Notes under the pieces: generated by a model
The model's database searches: none
Told to the model about the DNA's origin: nothing
The model's input: only the letters and a program-made list of their open reading frames with translations
Shown: piece after piece, positions 54,815 to 64,000 of the stretch
Numbering within the stretch: position 1 is the stretch's first letter
How the letters are laid out: every line of letters starts with the position of its first letter
Program-made: the position numbers and the translations under genes
Assembly: GCA_028291985.1 (NCBI GenBank)
Contig: JAQGNE010000063.1
Location: 83,135 to 147,134 of the forward strand
Direction of reading: 5' to 3'
DNA: 64,000 bases
Origin: Polaromonas sp.
Lineage (GTDB): Bacteria > Pseudomonadota > Gammaproteobacteria > Burkholderiales > Burkholderiaceae_C

Positions 54815-57154
54815 CTACCGTGCGGCGTTGGCGTCCGCGACCGTCAGCGCCGTCATGTTGACAATGCGGCGAACTGTAGCCGTGGCGGTCAGGATGTGCA
54901 TCGGCTTGTTTGCGCCCAGCAGGACCGGTCCAATGGCAATGTTTCCGCCCGCTGCGGTCTTGAGCAGGTTGTAGGAAATGTTGGCAGCGTCAATGTTGGG
55001 CAATACCAAGAGGTTCGCTTCACCCGTCAGGGTGCTGTTGGGCATCAGGATGCTGCGGGCGGTGTCGTCCAGCGCGATGTCTCCATGCATTTCGCCATCA
55101 ACCTCGAGCCAGGGGGCTTTCTCGCGCAGCAGTTGCAGCGCGCGGCGCATCTTGATGGCGCTGGGCTGGCTGGAAGATCCGAAGTTTGAATGCGACAGCA
55201 ATGCCGCTTTCGGCTTGATGCCAAAGCGCATCATTTCTTCGGCGGCCATAGTGGTGATCTCGACCAGTTGCTCGGCGGTCGGGTCGTAGTTGACATGCGT
55301 GTCGACCAAAAATACCTGGCGGCCCGGCAGCAACAGGCCATTCATGCAGGCGTAGGTGTTCACGCCTTCACGCTTGCCGATCACCTGATCCAGATAGTCC
55401 AGGTGATGCGCGGTGTTGCCCCAGGTTCCGCAGATCAGGCCATCGACATCGCCCTTGTGCAGCAGCATGCCGGCGATCAGCGTCAGGCGCCGGCGCATCT
55501 CGATCTTGGCAATTTGCGCAGTCACGCCACGGCGCTCCATCATGCGGTGATAGGTTTGCCAGAAATCTCGGTAGCGGTGATCCTGCTCGACATTGACCAC
55601 GTCGTAATCCAGCTCTTCTTTCAGGCGCAGGCCGAATTTCTCGATGCGGCTGGCGATGATGGCGGGCCGGCCGATCAGCGTGGGGCGGGCCAGGTCCTCG
55701 TCGACCACGATCTGGCAGGCGCGCAGCACGCGCTCTTCTTCGCCTTCTGCATAGGCAACCCGTTTGCGCGTGGCCGTCTTGGCGGCGGCAAAAATCGGCT
55801 TCATCATGGTGCCGGATGCGTAGACAAAGCTTTGCAGCCGCACGCGGTACGCTTCCATGTCCTGAATGGGACGCAACGCCACGCCGCTTTCCGCCGCGGC
55901 TCGTGCCACAGCCGGCGCGATCTTCATCATGAGGCGCGGATCAAACGGTTTTGGAATCAGGTATTCAGGTCCAAAAGCCAGCTTTTCGCCCACATAAGCT
56001 GCAGCCACCACCTCGCTTTGCTCGGCCTGAGCCAGCTCGGCAATGGCGTGCACCGCCGCGATTTCCATCTCTATGGTGATGGTGGATGCGCCCGCGTCCA
56101 GTGCGCCGCGAAAGATATACGGAAAGCACAGGACGTTGTTGACCTGGTTCGGGAAATCGGTACGTCCGGTGGCGATGATCGCGTCGTCGCGCACCAGCTT
56201 GACATCGTCCGGCGTGATTTCAGGGTTTGGGTTGGCCAGTGCAAAGATGATGGGCTTGGCGGCCATCTTCTGGACCATTTCCTTTTTGAGCACCCCGCCA
56301 GCCGACAAGCCCAGGAAGATGTCAGCGCCATCAATGATGTCGTTCAGGGTGCGCGCAGAGGTTTTCTGCGCGAACTGAACCTTGTCTTCGTCCATCAACT
56401 CGGTTCGGCCTTCGTACACCACGCCTGCAAGGTCGGTCACATAGACGTTTTCACGTGGCAGGCCGAGCTTGAGCAACAAACCCAGGCACGCCAGCGCTGC
56501 CGCGCCAGCGCCTGACGTCACCAGCTTGACCTGTGTGATGTCCTTGCCGACGACTTTCAATGCGTTCAGCATCGCCGCGCCCACAGTAATGGCCGTGCCA
56601 TGCTGGTCATCGTGAAAGACCGGAATCTTCATCCGCTTGCGCAACTCCCGCTCGACGTAAAAGCAGTCGGGCGCCTTGATGTCTTCCAGATTGATGGCAC
56701 CAAAGGTAGGCTCCAGCGACGCAATGATGTCGACCAGTTTCTCCGGGTCTTTCTCGTCAATCTCGATATCAAAAACGTCGACGCCAGCGAACTTTTTGAA
56801 CAGGACGGCCTTGCCTTCCATCACCGGCTTGGATGCCAGCGGCCCGATGTCTCCCAGCCCGAGAACCGCTGTGCCGTTGGTGACCACTGCCACCAGGTTG
56901 CCTCGTGCGGTGTACTTGAAGGCGTTGTTCGGATCCTTGACGATCTCCTCACAAGGTGCTGCCACGCCGGGCGAATACGCCAGTGCCAGGTCACGCTGGT
57001 TGACCAGTTGTTTGGTGGCCGCAATAGCCAGTTTGCCGGGCCTCGGAAACTCATGGTATTCCAGTGCAGCCTGGCGCAGTTCGGCGCGCTTTTCAGCGTT
57101 GGCGTCAGCAGCGCTGAGCGCGGTGACGGGCGAGACAGGGGGGGATTGCGGCAT
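54815..57154 (-). CDS. maeB: NADP-dependent malic enzyme, fused to phosphotransacetylase-like domain
   Basis: MaeB decarboxylates malate to pyruvate with NADP+. The 779-residue protein has the malic enzyme part (about 20-440) with [42 protein letters not shown] and the NAD-binding [16 protein letters not shown], and a C-terminal phosphotransacetylase-like domain (about 445-779; [16 protein letters not shown]) which is regulatory in known MaeB. Fused length is standard. Confidence 0.95.
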   Translation of the reverse strand: MPQSPPVSPVTALSAADANAEKRAELRQAALEYHEFPRPGKLAIAATKQLVNQRDLALAYSPGVAAPCEEIVKDPNNAFKYTARGNLVAVVTNGTAVLGLGDIGPLASKPVMEGKAVLFKKFAGVDVFDIEIDEKDPEKLVDIIASLEPTFGAINLEDIKAPDCFYVERELRKRMKIPVFHDDQHGTAITVGAAMLNALKVVGKDITQVKLVTSGAGAAALACLGLLLKLGLPRENVYVTDLAGVVYEGRTELMDEDKVQFAQKTSARTLNDIIDGADIFLGLSAGGVLKKEMVQKMAAKPIIFALANPNPEITPDDVKLVRDDAIIATGRTDFPNQVNNVLCFPYIFRGALDAGASTITIEMEIAAVHAIAELAQAEQSEVVAAAYVGEKLAFGPEYLIPKPFDPRLMMKIAPAVARAAAESGVALRPIQDMEAYRVRLQSFVYASGTMMKPIFAAAKTATRKRVAYAEGEEERVLRACQIVVDEDLARPTLIGRPAIIASRIEKFGLRLKEELDYDVVNVEQDHRYRDFWQTYHRMMERRGVTAQIAKIEMRRRLTLIAGMLLHKGDVDGLICGTWGNTAHHLDYLDQVIGKREGVNTYACMNGLLLPGRQVFLVDTHVNYDPTAEQLVEITTMAAEEMMRFGIKPKAALLSHSNFGSSSQPSAIKMRRALQLLREKAPWLEVDGEMHGDIALDDTARSILMPNSTLTGEANLLVLPNIDAANISYNLLKTAAGGNIAIGPVLLGANKPMHILTATATVRRIVNMTALTVADANAAR

Positions 57155-57730
57155 GAAAAGTCTCCAGCAGATAGGGCAGCAACAGATGCTGTCAGAGGGC
57201 AGTCACGGCCCGTTCTTGTAAAGGTTTGCGATTGTAGGACGGCGCCGGCCAAAACCCTAGTAAGTGAATCTACGCAAAAAGGCGTTGCGCTTTTGACTTT
57301 TTGGATAGGAATGCAAAGGACTGGCATGCTGGCTGGTGATCTCCTGCACTTGTCAAATAGGTCTTGTTATGGATTGCCCCGGGTTCAATGCGGTTGCGAA
57401 GTGCGACCCGATGTTGGCAGGTTAGCAATGCTTATGCGTTACCGGCATGCCCAAGGGCTGTGCGAAAGCATGCCGGACCGATCGGTCAGAGCAGCTTTCA
57501 AACAGCAGCGGGGCGGGAACGATGACTACCACTGCCGAGCGTTTCACAAAGCCAGAACATGTCGGTATTGCTTCTTTTCAGCCAACAGACAAGCTGTTGT
57601 AAAACTTTAGAGTTAAGGAGCAGGCTTCGCTGTTGTGTCGGCCATACGGGGATGTAACACCCTCTCCCAGCGCTTTCAACCGATGCCACTGATGAGTTAG
57701 ATTGATCCTTTTCCACTGCAGGAGCGACGA
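57155..57730. other. Gene-free stretch upstream of maeB
   Basis: About 580 bases between divergent maeB and a hypothetical gene. Open frames on both strands have no recognisable protein pattern. It should hold the maeB promoter. No repeat copy was found. Confidence 0.45.
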
Positions 57731-58045
57731 ATGACGCTGACTGGCCACGCAACCGGCATCGTCTGGTTTCAACCCGAGAATTACGGCCGGCTGGCTGCAA
57801 TGTTCGAGGATCACTTTGGCATCAACAGCACCTATGACGAGTGGCTTTACGCTGCCGAGTCCCGGCGCCAGTCACTGGAACGCGCGGGCGTGAAGGTGCT
57901 ATGTGTCGAGCTGGATCCAGAAGAATTTCCGGCCTGGTGCCGGCTTATGGGCATGAGGCTCAATGCCGAAAGCCGCAGGGCCTACGCTACTTATATCGCG
58001 TTCAAGTTGTTGAACAGCGTCGAGCCTTGCTACGCGATCCAGTAA
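57731..58045 (+). CDS. Hypothetical protein upstream of the toxin-antitoxin pair
   Basis: The 104-residue product begins MTLTGHATGIVWFQPENYGRL at ATG 57731, preceded by caggagcgacga (a ribosome-binding site). It looks like a small alpha/beta protein: VWFQPENY, TYDEWLYAAESRRQSLERAGVKVLCVELDPEEFPAWC (in parts), and a helical end. I do not recognise a named family. It lies 97 bases before the antitoxin gene on the same strand; whether it belongs to that system is unknown. Confidence 0.75.
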   Translation: MTLTGHATGIVWFQPENYGRLAAMFEDHFGINSTYDEWLYAAESRRQSLERAGVKVLCVELDPEEFPAWCRLMGMRLNAESRRAYATYIAFKLLNSVEPCYAIQ

Positions 58046-58142
58046 TTGTCAGCAAGAGCTGATCAGACGCCTTACAAATCAACCATAGCCAGCTGCTTGC
58101 AAGGGTGTCCCTTATGGCGCAAAATGCGCCAAGGAGCCCACC

Positions 58143-58484
58143 ATGTCTGCACCCAGCAACTTTGCGTCTGTCAAGCTGTCCAGTAGCCTCGTTCAGCAAG
58201 CCCGGGAGGCAGCCCAGCCACTGCGGCGTTCGGCTGCTGGCCAGATCGAATACTGGGCCACATTGGGCCAGGTGGTCGAGCATTCAGGCCTGACCGTACA
58301 AGAAGCGCAGTCTGCGATTGAAAGCTATGAAGCCGCGATTCGCAAGGCCCGCCTGGGCCCGATGCTCGATGCGATCGAAGCGCGGTTTGCCGCAGCCGAG
58401 AAAATCGGAAGCCTGGCCAACAAGGTGCGTGAATCCGTTCTTGAGAATCGTGCACAGGCTGTATCCCGGAAAAAGGCCGCGTGA
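58143..58484 (+). CDS. ParD-like antitoxin
   Basis: The 113-residue protein has the ParD_like pattern at its N-terminus: SVKLSSSLVQQAREAAQPLRRSAAGQIEYWATLGQ (in parts), a ribbon-helix-helix-type DNA-binding region. A helical C-terminus (about 55-113) probably binds the toxin. Its stop overlaps the GTG of the zeta-toxin gene, and the purine-rich aaggagccc precedes its ATG. It is probably autoregulatory. Pairing of a ParD-like antitoxin with a zeta toxin differs from the classical epsilon/zeta pair. Confidence 0.83.
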   Translation: MSAPSNFASVKLSSSLVQQAREAAQPLRRSAAGQIEYWATLGQVVEHSGLTVQEAQSAIESYEAAIRKARLGPMLDAIEARFAAAEKIGSLANKVRESVLENRAQAVSRKKAA

Positions 58485-59101
58485 AGGGGTCAGCCCCATC
58501 TGTCGACGCTGTTTTTTACCTGCTGGCTGGCCCCAATGGCGCCGGCAAATCCACGCTCTATCGATCCGCCGTTGCAGACGGCCTGATTCCACAAGACGCC
58601 GAGTTCGTCAATGCCGATGTGTATGAAGCCGGGCGTTTGCAGCATGTGGCCGATGCGCAAGCGCGTTCCGAGCAAGCCCGGCAATGGGCAGATGCACGCC
58701 GCGCCACATTGCTGCAGTTGGGCCAGTCCTTCGTCAGCGAAACGGTTTTCTCGCATCCCTCGAAACTCCTCCTGATCGAAGACGCGCAGCGCAGCGGCTT
58801 TGCGGTGGTGCTGCTGATCGTCTGTCTGGACGACGCCAGGCGGCTGCTTCAACGGGTTGCCCAGCGTGTGCAGGAAGGCGGTCATGCGGTACCAGCGAAC
58901 CGGATTCTGGCTCGCTATCCACGAACCCTTGACAACCTGGCGAAAGCGGTTCGCGTGGCCGATATGGCTTTGCTCTTTGACACCGGAGGCGCCAGCAAAA
59001 GCGGTGTCAACCTGCCGGTGCAGGTTGCGGTTTGCAGACGCGGCAATACACGACTGATGGTCGACAAACCGCCTGCCTGGGCCAGGTTGGTACTCGGGTG
59101 A
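58481..59101 (+). CDS. Zeta-toxin family kinase
   Basis: Zeta toxins phosphorylate UDP-N-acetyl sugars and block cell-wall synthesis. The 206-residue product starts at GTG 58481 and has Walker A LAGPNGAGKSTLYR (about 15-28), FVNADVYE after it, the VSETVFSHPSKLLLIEDA segment and an arginine-rich region (NRILARYPRTLDNLAKAVRVAD). No membrane segment is seen. It overlaps the antitoxin gene by four bases, so the two are translationally coupled. Toxicity is inferred from the family. Confidence 0.87.
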   Translation: MKGSAPSVDAVFYLLAGPNGAGKSTLYRSAVADGLIPQDAEFVNADVYEAGRLQHVADAQARSEQARQWADARRATLLQLGQSFVSETVFSHPSKLLLIEDAQRSGFAVVLLIVCLDDARRLLQRVAQRVQEGGHAVPANRILARYPRTLDNLAKAVRVADMALLFDTGGASKSGVNLPVQVAVCRRGNTRLMVDKPPAWARLVLG

Positions 59102-59247
59102 TTCCCGCATCGTGGACCGATGTATCGGCTGCACAAGCGTTTATTTGCGATCACGGGAAGCCGGACGATTGACAAGACGCTATGCAACCAGCACGCTGAG
59201 CTTGCAATAGAACCGATGTGGTTTTTAGGCCAACTCCAAGGATTGTG

Positions 59248-61272
59248 ATGACAGGCATGACCCATTCAGACTTCTACAGTTGCAGGCCCTGGCTCGCCGC
59301 TTCCGCGCTGTCGCTGCTGGCCTTGTGGGGCTGCGGCGGTAGCAGCAGTATCAGCAGCCCTGCAGGAAGCTCCAGCACCTTGCAGCCCTGCCTGCAGAGA
59401 AGCGCCTCGGGCACGGTGGTGGTGGGCTCGAGCCTGCCGGGCGATCCAGCCATCCCGGAGCCGCAGTCCGGCTACCGGTTGGGCCTGCAACCGGTGTCCG
59501 CGGAAAGCTTTATGGCGGTCACCGCCAATCCGCTGGCTACACAGGCCGGCTGCGCGGTTCTGGCCTCGGGCGGTTCGGCAGTCGATGCTGCGGTGGCGGT
59601 ACAGGCGGTGCTGGGCTTGGTCGAACCGCAGTCGTCAGGCCTGGGTGGCGGGGCGTTCATGCTGACCTATAACGCCACGACCCAGGCCGTGCAAAGCTAC
59701 GATGGCCGGGAAACAGCGCCAGCGGCCGCTACCGAAGACTATTTGCGCTACGTCAGCGCTACCGACCGGACCAACCCGCTACCCAACTTGGGTCAGTCAT
59801 TCCTGAGCACCAAGGCCAGCGGTAGGTCCATCGGCACACCGGGTGCGGTACGCATGCTCGAGCTTGCCCATCAGGACCACGGCCGCAAGCCATGGGCAGA
59901 GCTTTTTCAGCCCGGTATCAAACTGGCCTCCGACGGTTTTCCCATCAGTGGACGCATGGCATCGGCCATTAGCGGCGCCCGCAATGACCTGCTGCGCGAC
60001 CCCGAAGCCGCCGCTTATTTTTTGAACCCCGACTACACACCGAAGGCACTTGGCACGGCAATTCGTAATCCTGCCTATGCCACCACGCTGGGCACCATTG
60101 CCCAGGGCGGCGCCAACGCGTTTTATACCGGCGCGATCGCCCAGTCGATCGTTGACAAGATCAAGTCCACCAGTGGCGGCGTGACCAGCACCGTGGCCAT
60201 CACGCCGGGCCTGACCGAGCTCAGCGATCTGGCCAATTACCGCGCAGTACGCCGCACGCCAGTATGCGCCACTTACCGCACCACCTGGATCTGCGGCATG
60301 GGCCCGCCGTCTTCCGGCGGCATTGCCGTGGCGCAAACCCTGGGCATTCTGGAAAACTTCGATATGGCCGCGGTAGCGCCGCAGGTGGTCAATGTCGAAG
60401 GCGGCAAGCCGTCGGTGCAGGGCGTGCACCTGGTCAGCGAAGCGGAACGGCTGGCCTATGCCGACCGCAACAAGTATGTTGCCGACACGGATTTCGTGTC
60501 TCTGCCCGGTAGCGGTGTGGCAGCCATGATCGACAAGAACTACCTCAGAAGCCGAGCGGCGCTGATCTCCACCACGCGCAGCCTGGGAGCTGCACCGGCC
60601 GGCACCTTTGCCAGCGCTGCAGTGCTGGGCAGCAGCAGCGCCGAAGGCAGGGGCACCACGCATATGTCCATCGTCGATAAATACGGCAACGTTGTCGTCA
60701 TGACCACCACCATTGAAAGCGCCATGGGCTCGTTTCATTTCACGCGTGGCTTCCTGCTGAACAACCAATTGACCGACTTCTCATTTGAGCCATCGGATGC
60801 CGCTGGCCCGATTGCCAACCGCATCGCGCCGCTGAAGCGCCCGCGCAGCTCCATGGCGCCAACGCTGGTGTTTAACCGTGCAGCCGATGGCACACGGGGC
60901 GAGTTTTTGATGGCAACCGGTTCACCTGGCGGCGCGGCCATCATCCAGTTTGTTGTCAAGACGCTGGTCAGCGCCATCGACTGGAAGCTCAATGCCCAGC
61001 AGGCCACTTCCATGGTCAATTTTGGTTCTGCCAACGGCCCTACCACCGGCGTGGGTGGCGAACATCCCTCCATCGACATCAGCAACAATGGCCTGAACGA
61101 TCCACTGCTCAACGGCCTGCGCAGCCTGGGACATACCGTGTCGTTTGCAGCTCAGTCCAGCGGTGTGTCAACCATCATCCGAACCCCTTCGGCAAACGGT
61201 TCACCCGCCGTGCTGGCAGGCGGCGCTGACCCGCGCCGCGAAGGCCTTGCGTTGGGTGACGCGCTTCCTTGA
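59248..61272 (+). CDS. ggt: Gamma-glutamyltransferase
   Basis: Ggt cleaves glutathione and transfers gamma-glutamyl groups, normally in the periplasm. The 674-residue precursor has a hydrophobic N-terminus (AASALSLLALWGCGG), which may be a signal or lipoprotein signal (the lipobox is imperfect), and then the large subunit (SGLGGGAFMLTYN, SYDGRETAPAAAT). It self-cleaves before Thr470 in GRGTTHMSIVDKYGNVV, which becomes the catalytic nucleophile. SPGGAAIIQFV follows. ATG 59248 has aagg six bases upstream. An unusual Ser/Gly-rich spacer follows the signal. Confidence 0.94.
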   Translation: MTGMTHSDFYSCRPWLAASALSLLALWGCGGSSSISSPAGSSSTLQPCLQRSASGTVVVGSSLPGDPAIPEPQSGYRLGLQPVSAESFMAVTANPLATQAGCAVLASGGSAVDAAVAVQAVLGLVEPQSSGLGGGAFMLTYNATTQAVQSYDGRETAPAAATEDYLRYVSATDRTNPLPNLGQSFLSTKASGRSIGTPGAVRMLELAHQDHGRKPWAELFQPGIKLASDGFPISGRMASAISGARNDLLRDPEAAAYFLNPDYTPKALGTAIRNPAYATTLGTIAQGGANAFYTGAIAQSIVDKIKSTSGGVTSTVAITPGLTELSDLANYRAVRRTPVCATYRTTWICGMGPPSSGGIAVAQTLGILENFDMAAVAPQVVNVEGGKPSVQGVHLVSEAERLAYADRNKYVADTDFVSLPGSGVAAMIDKNYLRSRAALISTTRSLGAAPAGTFASAAVLGSSSAEGRGTTHMSIVDKYGNVVVMTTTIESAMGSFHFTRGFLLNNQLTDFSFEPSDAAGPIANRIAPLKRPRSSMAPTLVFNRAADGTRGEFLMATGSPGGAAIIQFVVKTLVSAIDWKLNAQQATSMVNFGSANGPTTGVGGEHPSIDISNNGLNDPLLNGLRSLGHTVSFAAQSSGVSTIIRTPSANGSPAVLAGGADPRREGLALGDALP

Positions 61273-61352
61273 GTGAACGTGTCGGGCTTCGCGCGAGGCC
61301 TGGCCTTCTTTCTCGCTGCTCATCCGGACGTTGAAAACCTTTTTAGCGCCTG

Positions 61353-61389
61353 AAAACGCCAGACGCGGTATTCTGAAACAGCGTTTTTT
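61353..61389 (+). terminator. Possible terminator after ggt
   Basis: aaaacgc (61353-61359) can pair with gcgtttt (61381-61387), followed by more T residues, over a 21-base loop. A weak stem. Confidence 0.35.
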
Positions 61390-61434
61390 GGTCAGCAGAC
61401 GCTGCCAGCGCCAATTTTCAAAAGGCATCAACCC

Positions 61435-62031
61435 GTGGTGAAAGTTCAGGTCTGGTCTGATTTCGTGTGCCCGTTCTGCATGATTGCAGAACAACCCCTG
61501 CTGGACGCCGTACAGGCTTTCGGCGTGCCCGTGGACATCGAATGGATGCCTTTCGAGCTGCGGCCCTTTCCTACCCCTACGCTGCGCCCTGAAGACCCTT
61601 ACCTGCAGACGGTCTGGCCGCAATCGGTCTATCCTGTGGCGGCGCGGTTCGGCGTCGAACTCCGGCTGCCCAGCGTATCGCCCCAGCCGTACACCGCTCT
61701 GGCGTGGCAGGGCTATCAGTTTGCCCGCGCCCATGGACAAGGGCATGCCTATAACGACCAGGTATTGAGGGCCTTCTTCCAGCAGGACAGGGACATCGGC
61801 CGTATCGACGTGCTGGCGCAAATCGCGCAGAAAACAGGCCTTGATGCCGTTGATTTTGAAACGGCCTTACAAAGTGGTCGTTACCGCCAGGCGCATCAGC
61901 AGGCGTTGGCCGCCGCGCGTGCCACCGGCGTGAGATCAGTGCCAACTTTTCTGGTCGGCCAGCGTTGGCTGCCAGGTGTGCAGGAAGCTGCGACGCTTGA
62001 GCTTGCCCTGCGGGAAGCCGCTGCGGCGTGA
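61435..62031 (+). CDS. DsbA-fold oxidoreductase (FrnE/DSBA-like thioredoxin)
   Basis: The 198-residue protein from GTG 61435 starts VQVWSDFVCPFCMIAEQPL with the CPFC redox centre (Cys12, Cys15) and has a helical insert and the cis-proline region TGVRSVPTFLVGQRWLPGVQ. No signal peptide is present, so it is cytoplasmic. Related proteins include FrnE-like disulfide isomerases and 2-hydroxychromene-2-carboxylate isomerases; the CxxC favours the first. Confidence 0.9.
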   Translation: MVKVQVWSDFVCPFCMIAEQPLLDAVQAFGVPVDIEWMPFELRPFPTPTLRPEDPYLQTVWPQSVYPVAARFGVELRLPSVSPQPYTALAWQGYQFARAHGQGHAYNDQVLRAFFQQDRDIGRIDVLAQIAQKTGLDAVDFETALQSGRYRQAHQQALAAARATGVRSVPTFLVGQRWLPGVQEAATLELALREAAAA

Positions 62032-62061
62032 TGCGGGGCTGCTAACGAAGCTTACCTGCCG

Positions 62062-62454
62062 TCATGCTCCAGCGAAGCGTTGCCGCAGATAGCCCACAAT
62101 CTTTTCCGAGTCATACAGCCAGTGGCTGTGGCCAGTCGCATCGGTGATCTTCAGACACGGTACCTTGGCCTGACCGCCCTCGGTCGCCAGGGCGTGGCGG
62201 TCAGGACCCACCGGTTGCGCATCAATGCGCCGGATATCCAGAGACAGGCGGTGTATTTCGTGCCGGACCTTGATGCAGAAGGGGCAGGTTGTGTACTGGT
62301 ACAAGGCCAGGCTCTTGCATTGCAGGTCGACATCCTGCTGCGCTGCTTGAGCGCGAACCATGCCTTGAGGACGCGTCAGTTTTTCCTTGAGCAGCATCAC
62401 CGGGCCAAGGATCATGCGCACAAATTTGAAGAACGTTCTGATGATAATTTTCAT
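62062..62454 (-). CDS. Glutaredoxin-domain protein
   Basis: The 130-residue product has an N-terminal hydrophobic/basic segment (RTFFKFVRMILGPVMLLKEKL) which may attach it to the membrane, then a glutaredoxin fold with LYQYTTCPFCIKVRHEIHRL (CPFC motif), VPCLKI with the cis-Pro and WLYDSEKIVGYL. It would use glutathione to reduce disulfides or mixed thiols. It is convergent with the DsbA-fold gene. Confidence 0.88.
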   Translation of the reverse strand: MKIIIRTFFKFVRMILGPVMLLKEKLTRPQGMVRAQAAQQDVDLQCKSLALYQYTTCPFCIKVRHEIHRLSLDIRRIDAQPVGPDRHALATEGGQAKVPCLKITDATGHSHWLYDSEKIVGYLRQRFAGA

Positions 62455-62653
62455 GGCGTGATTTTAGGAGGCGTGCTTGAAGCCAATCACCCGGTTCATG
62501 CATGCTCGTCGGCATTTCCAGCGGGAAAACCTCGTGGTCGCGGGGCGCGAGCCACAGAAGGCGTGGCCTCCGGCAACGCACTTCATCGAAAACAAGCGTG
62601 GCCATATCTGCATGCCCGAAGGCCTTGTGACCCCTGTGGCAGCTGACCGCTGT

Positions 62654-64000
62654 TTATGAAGAGTCCTTGATGAATTGCACAACCCTGAGGCTGGCCACAC
62701 GTACCGCCTGGGTCAACGGCGCCAAGCCCGCCAGATCGCCCCACATCGAACGATCCGCGCAGAAGGCGCCCACGGGATCAGCCGACTCGCACATGGCATG
62801 CGCAGCGGCTGGGTCCATGGCCTGGTCCTGGTAAACATAAGCCAGCTTGCCGGCGTGCCAGCGCTGCAAAAAAGCCAAAAACAAGGCGGGTAACAGCGCT
62901 GCGCTGGTGATGCTCGCGCCGGCGGCCAGGCGCTCGCGCAATGTCGGTGCAACGAATCCAGGAATTTTGGAAAACCCGTCCATCACCACCCGCTGGTTGG
63001 TGTCTTTAAGCACCGGGTTGCCGAATCGCTCCAGCACGCTGTCCCTGTATGCCGGCAGGTTTACCGGGCTGGAGCGGCCGGGCTGGTCCAGGCACGGGAT
63101 CACGTCATCTGTCACATAGTCAAAAGCCATCTGGCGAATCGCATGGTGCCGAACACCTTCGTGGATAAACGACAGACCCACCAGCGTGCCCGCCCAGGCA
63201 ATACAGCTGTGACTCGCGTTCAGGATGCGGATCTTGGCTTCTTCATACGGCAGCACAGAATCGACCAGTTCGACACCAACGGTTTCCCAGTCGGGCCGAC
63301 CTGCGGCAAAGCGGTCTTCTATCACCCACTGGATGAAGCTTTCGGCGGTGATAGCTGCGGCATCGTCCATACCCGTCGCTACGCGAACACGCTCACGCAA
63401 TTCCGGTGGCGGCCGGGGCGTGATCCGGTCCACCATGCCATTGGGACAGGTGGTGTTCGCCTGTGCCCACGCCAGCAGGGCGGGCTCATCACAGCAGGCG
63501 ATGAAAGCCATCAGGCCGGTGCGCAAACGGTCGCCGTTATGCCGCAGGTTGTCGCAATTGAGCAGCGTGACGGGTCCGGCCCCGCCTGCATGGCGTGCCC
63601 TCAGGATCGCGCAGATAGCGCCATAGACCGTGGTGCCCGGCTCACGGTTTCTGGCGCGCGAAACATCGGCCGCAAGCTCCGGCAAGGTGAAATCGAGGTT
63701 GCCTTTGCCATCGAGGTAGTAGCCGGCTTCCGTCACTGTGACGGAAATGATGCGGGTGGCCGGATCGGCACCGCAGGCGATCACATCTGCAAGCGTCGGA
63801 TCAAAAGGCAGCACCCTGTCGATGGCGTCCAGGGTCTGGTAGCCGCACTCGCCAGACGGCGAGACGGTTTCCAAGGTGTAGCGGCCGTGCTGGGCCTGAA
63901 GGGCGGCCACCACCGCATTCATGTCTGGCCGCAGATTGGCGCCGACCAATATCCAGTCTCGCCTTCCGGCATCCCTGAGGCGTTGCAGATAGACCGCCTG
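62654..64000 (-). CDS. dalD: D-arabinitol 4-dehydrogenase (mannitol dehydrogenase family), 5' end outside
   Basis: The frame is open from the window edge to the stop at 62654, so 449 codons of the C-terminal part are visible. It belongs to the long-chain mannitol dehydrogenase family: ILVGANLRPDM, SVTVTEAGYYLDGKGNLD, VTLLNCDNLRHNGDRLR, then the catalytic region VDRITPRPPPELR, ESFIQWVIEDRFAAGRP and the Lys/Asn/His motif YEEAKIRILNASHSCIAWAGTL. These features look most like D-arabinitol 4-dehydrogenase (D-arabinitol to D-xylulose); mannitol or fructuronate are alternatives. The nucleotide-binding N-terminus is cut off. Confidence 0.82.
   Translation of the reverse strand, partial: QAVYLQRLRDAGRRDWILVGANLRPDMNAVVAALQAQHGRYTLETVSPSGECGYQTLDAIDRVLPFDPTLADVIACGADPATRIISVTVTEAGYYLDGKGNLDFTLPELAADVSRARNREPGTTVYGAICAILRARHAGGAGPVTLLNCDNLRHNGDRLRTGLMAFIACCDEPALLAWAQANTTCPNGMVDRITPRPPPELRERVRVATGMDDAAAITAESFIQWVIEDRFAAGRPDWETVGVELVDSVLPYEEAKIRILNASHSCIAWAGTLVGLSFIHEGVRHHAIRQMAFDYVTDDVIPCLDQPGRSSPVNLPAYRDSVLERFGNPVLKDTNQRVVMDGFSKIPGFVAPTLRERLAAGASITSAALLPALFLAFLQRWHAGKLAYVYQDQAMDPAAAHAMCESADPVGAFCADRSMWGDLAGLAPLTQAVRVASLRVVQFIKDSS

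Noticed and set aside
57310..57610. Plus-strand frame upstream of the toxin-antitoxin genes
   Set aside because: No start context and no protein-like conservation pattern; it is a continuation of a frame antisense to maeB.

Overview
The window looks like a chromosomal segment of a Comamonadaceae betaproteobacterium (Burkholderiales), most like Polaromonas or a close relative. This is a judgement from protein sequences, gene order and dispersed repeats, not a database search. Supporting signs are the high GC content, the rpmH/dnaA-dnaN-gyrB replication-origin cluster without recF, an apparent SAM-II riboswitch before metX-metW, and many copies of short palindromic repeats. A predicted ice-binding lipoprotein and an RRM/Gly-rich RNA-binding protein fit a cold habitat.

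Layout. 1-7.1 kb: a cut-off secreted protein, a membrane metallophosphoesterase, the minCDE division-site operon, an ice-binding lipoprotein and an OmpA-type porin. 7.3-13.6 kb: accessory and stress genes (YciE/F-like ferritin fold, alpha/beta hydrolase, SDR, single-domain response regulator) between two decayed genes, a hybrid histidine kinase and a phytanoyl-CoA dioxygenase. 13.8-25.2 kb: a DnaQ-like exonuclease, DUF3297, then gyrB-dnaN-dnaA on the minus strand and rpmH-rnpA-yidD-yidC-mnmE on the plus strand, with DnaA boxes on both sides of dnaA. 25.3-33.5 kb: a broken cyclic-nucleotide-binding gene, a histidine phosphatase, a KefB-type antiporter, a KdsC-like protein lacking its catalytic aspartates, lptC, an SDR, the RRM protein, and remnants of an ECF sigma factor with its zinc-finger anti-sigma factor. 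33.9-41.3 kb: riboswitch-metX-metW, rhodanese-chrA, a SulP transporter and psd. 41.5-48.1 kb: a DUF72 pseudogene, an M20 peptidase, an MFS transporter, DUF805, rsmE and an AmgK-like sugar kinase. 48.3-53.4 kb: lptD-surA-rsmA for outer-membrane biogenesis. 53.6-64 kb: a barnase/barstar pair, maeB, a ParD-like/zeta toxin-antitoxin pair, gamma-glutamyltransferase, a DsbA-fold oxidoreductase, a glutaredoxin and a cut-off D-arabinitol 4-dehydrogenase.

The most striking signal is that dispersed repeats, normally intergenic, have been inserted in frame into housekeeping genes. metX carries two tandem 84-bp GC-rich units (56 codons). The SulP linker carries a nested composite of two repeat families. 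The AmgK-like kinase carries a related GC-rich unit in the opposite orientation. mnmE carries a copy of an unrelated AT-rich hairpin repeat inside its G domain. The frame stays open in all four genes, so the repeats appear to act as protein-coding insertions.

Second-rank observations are the putative SAM-II riboswitch followed by a terminator, the KdsC-like pseudoenzyme, a ribosome-binding site that could be paired in a hairpin before the RRM gene, and a concentration of pseudogenes for regulators and accessory enzymes. No tRNA, rRNA, CRISPR array or intact insertion sequence was recognised.
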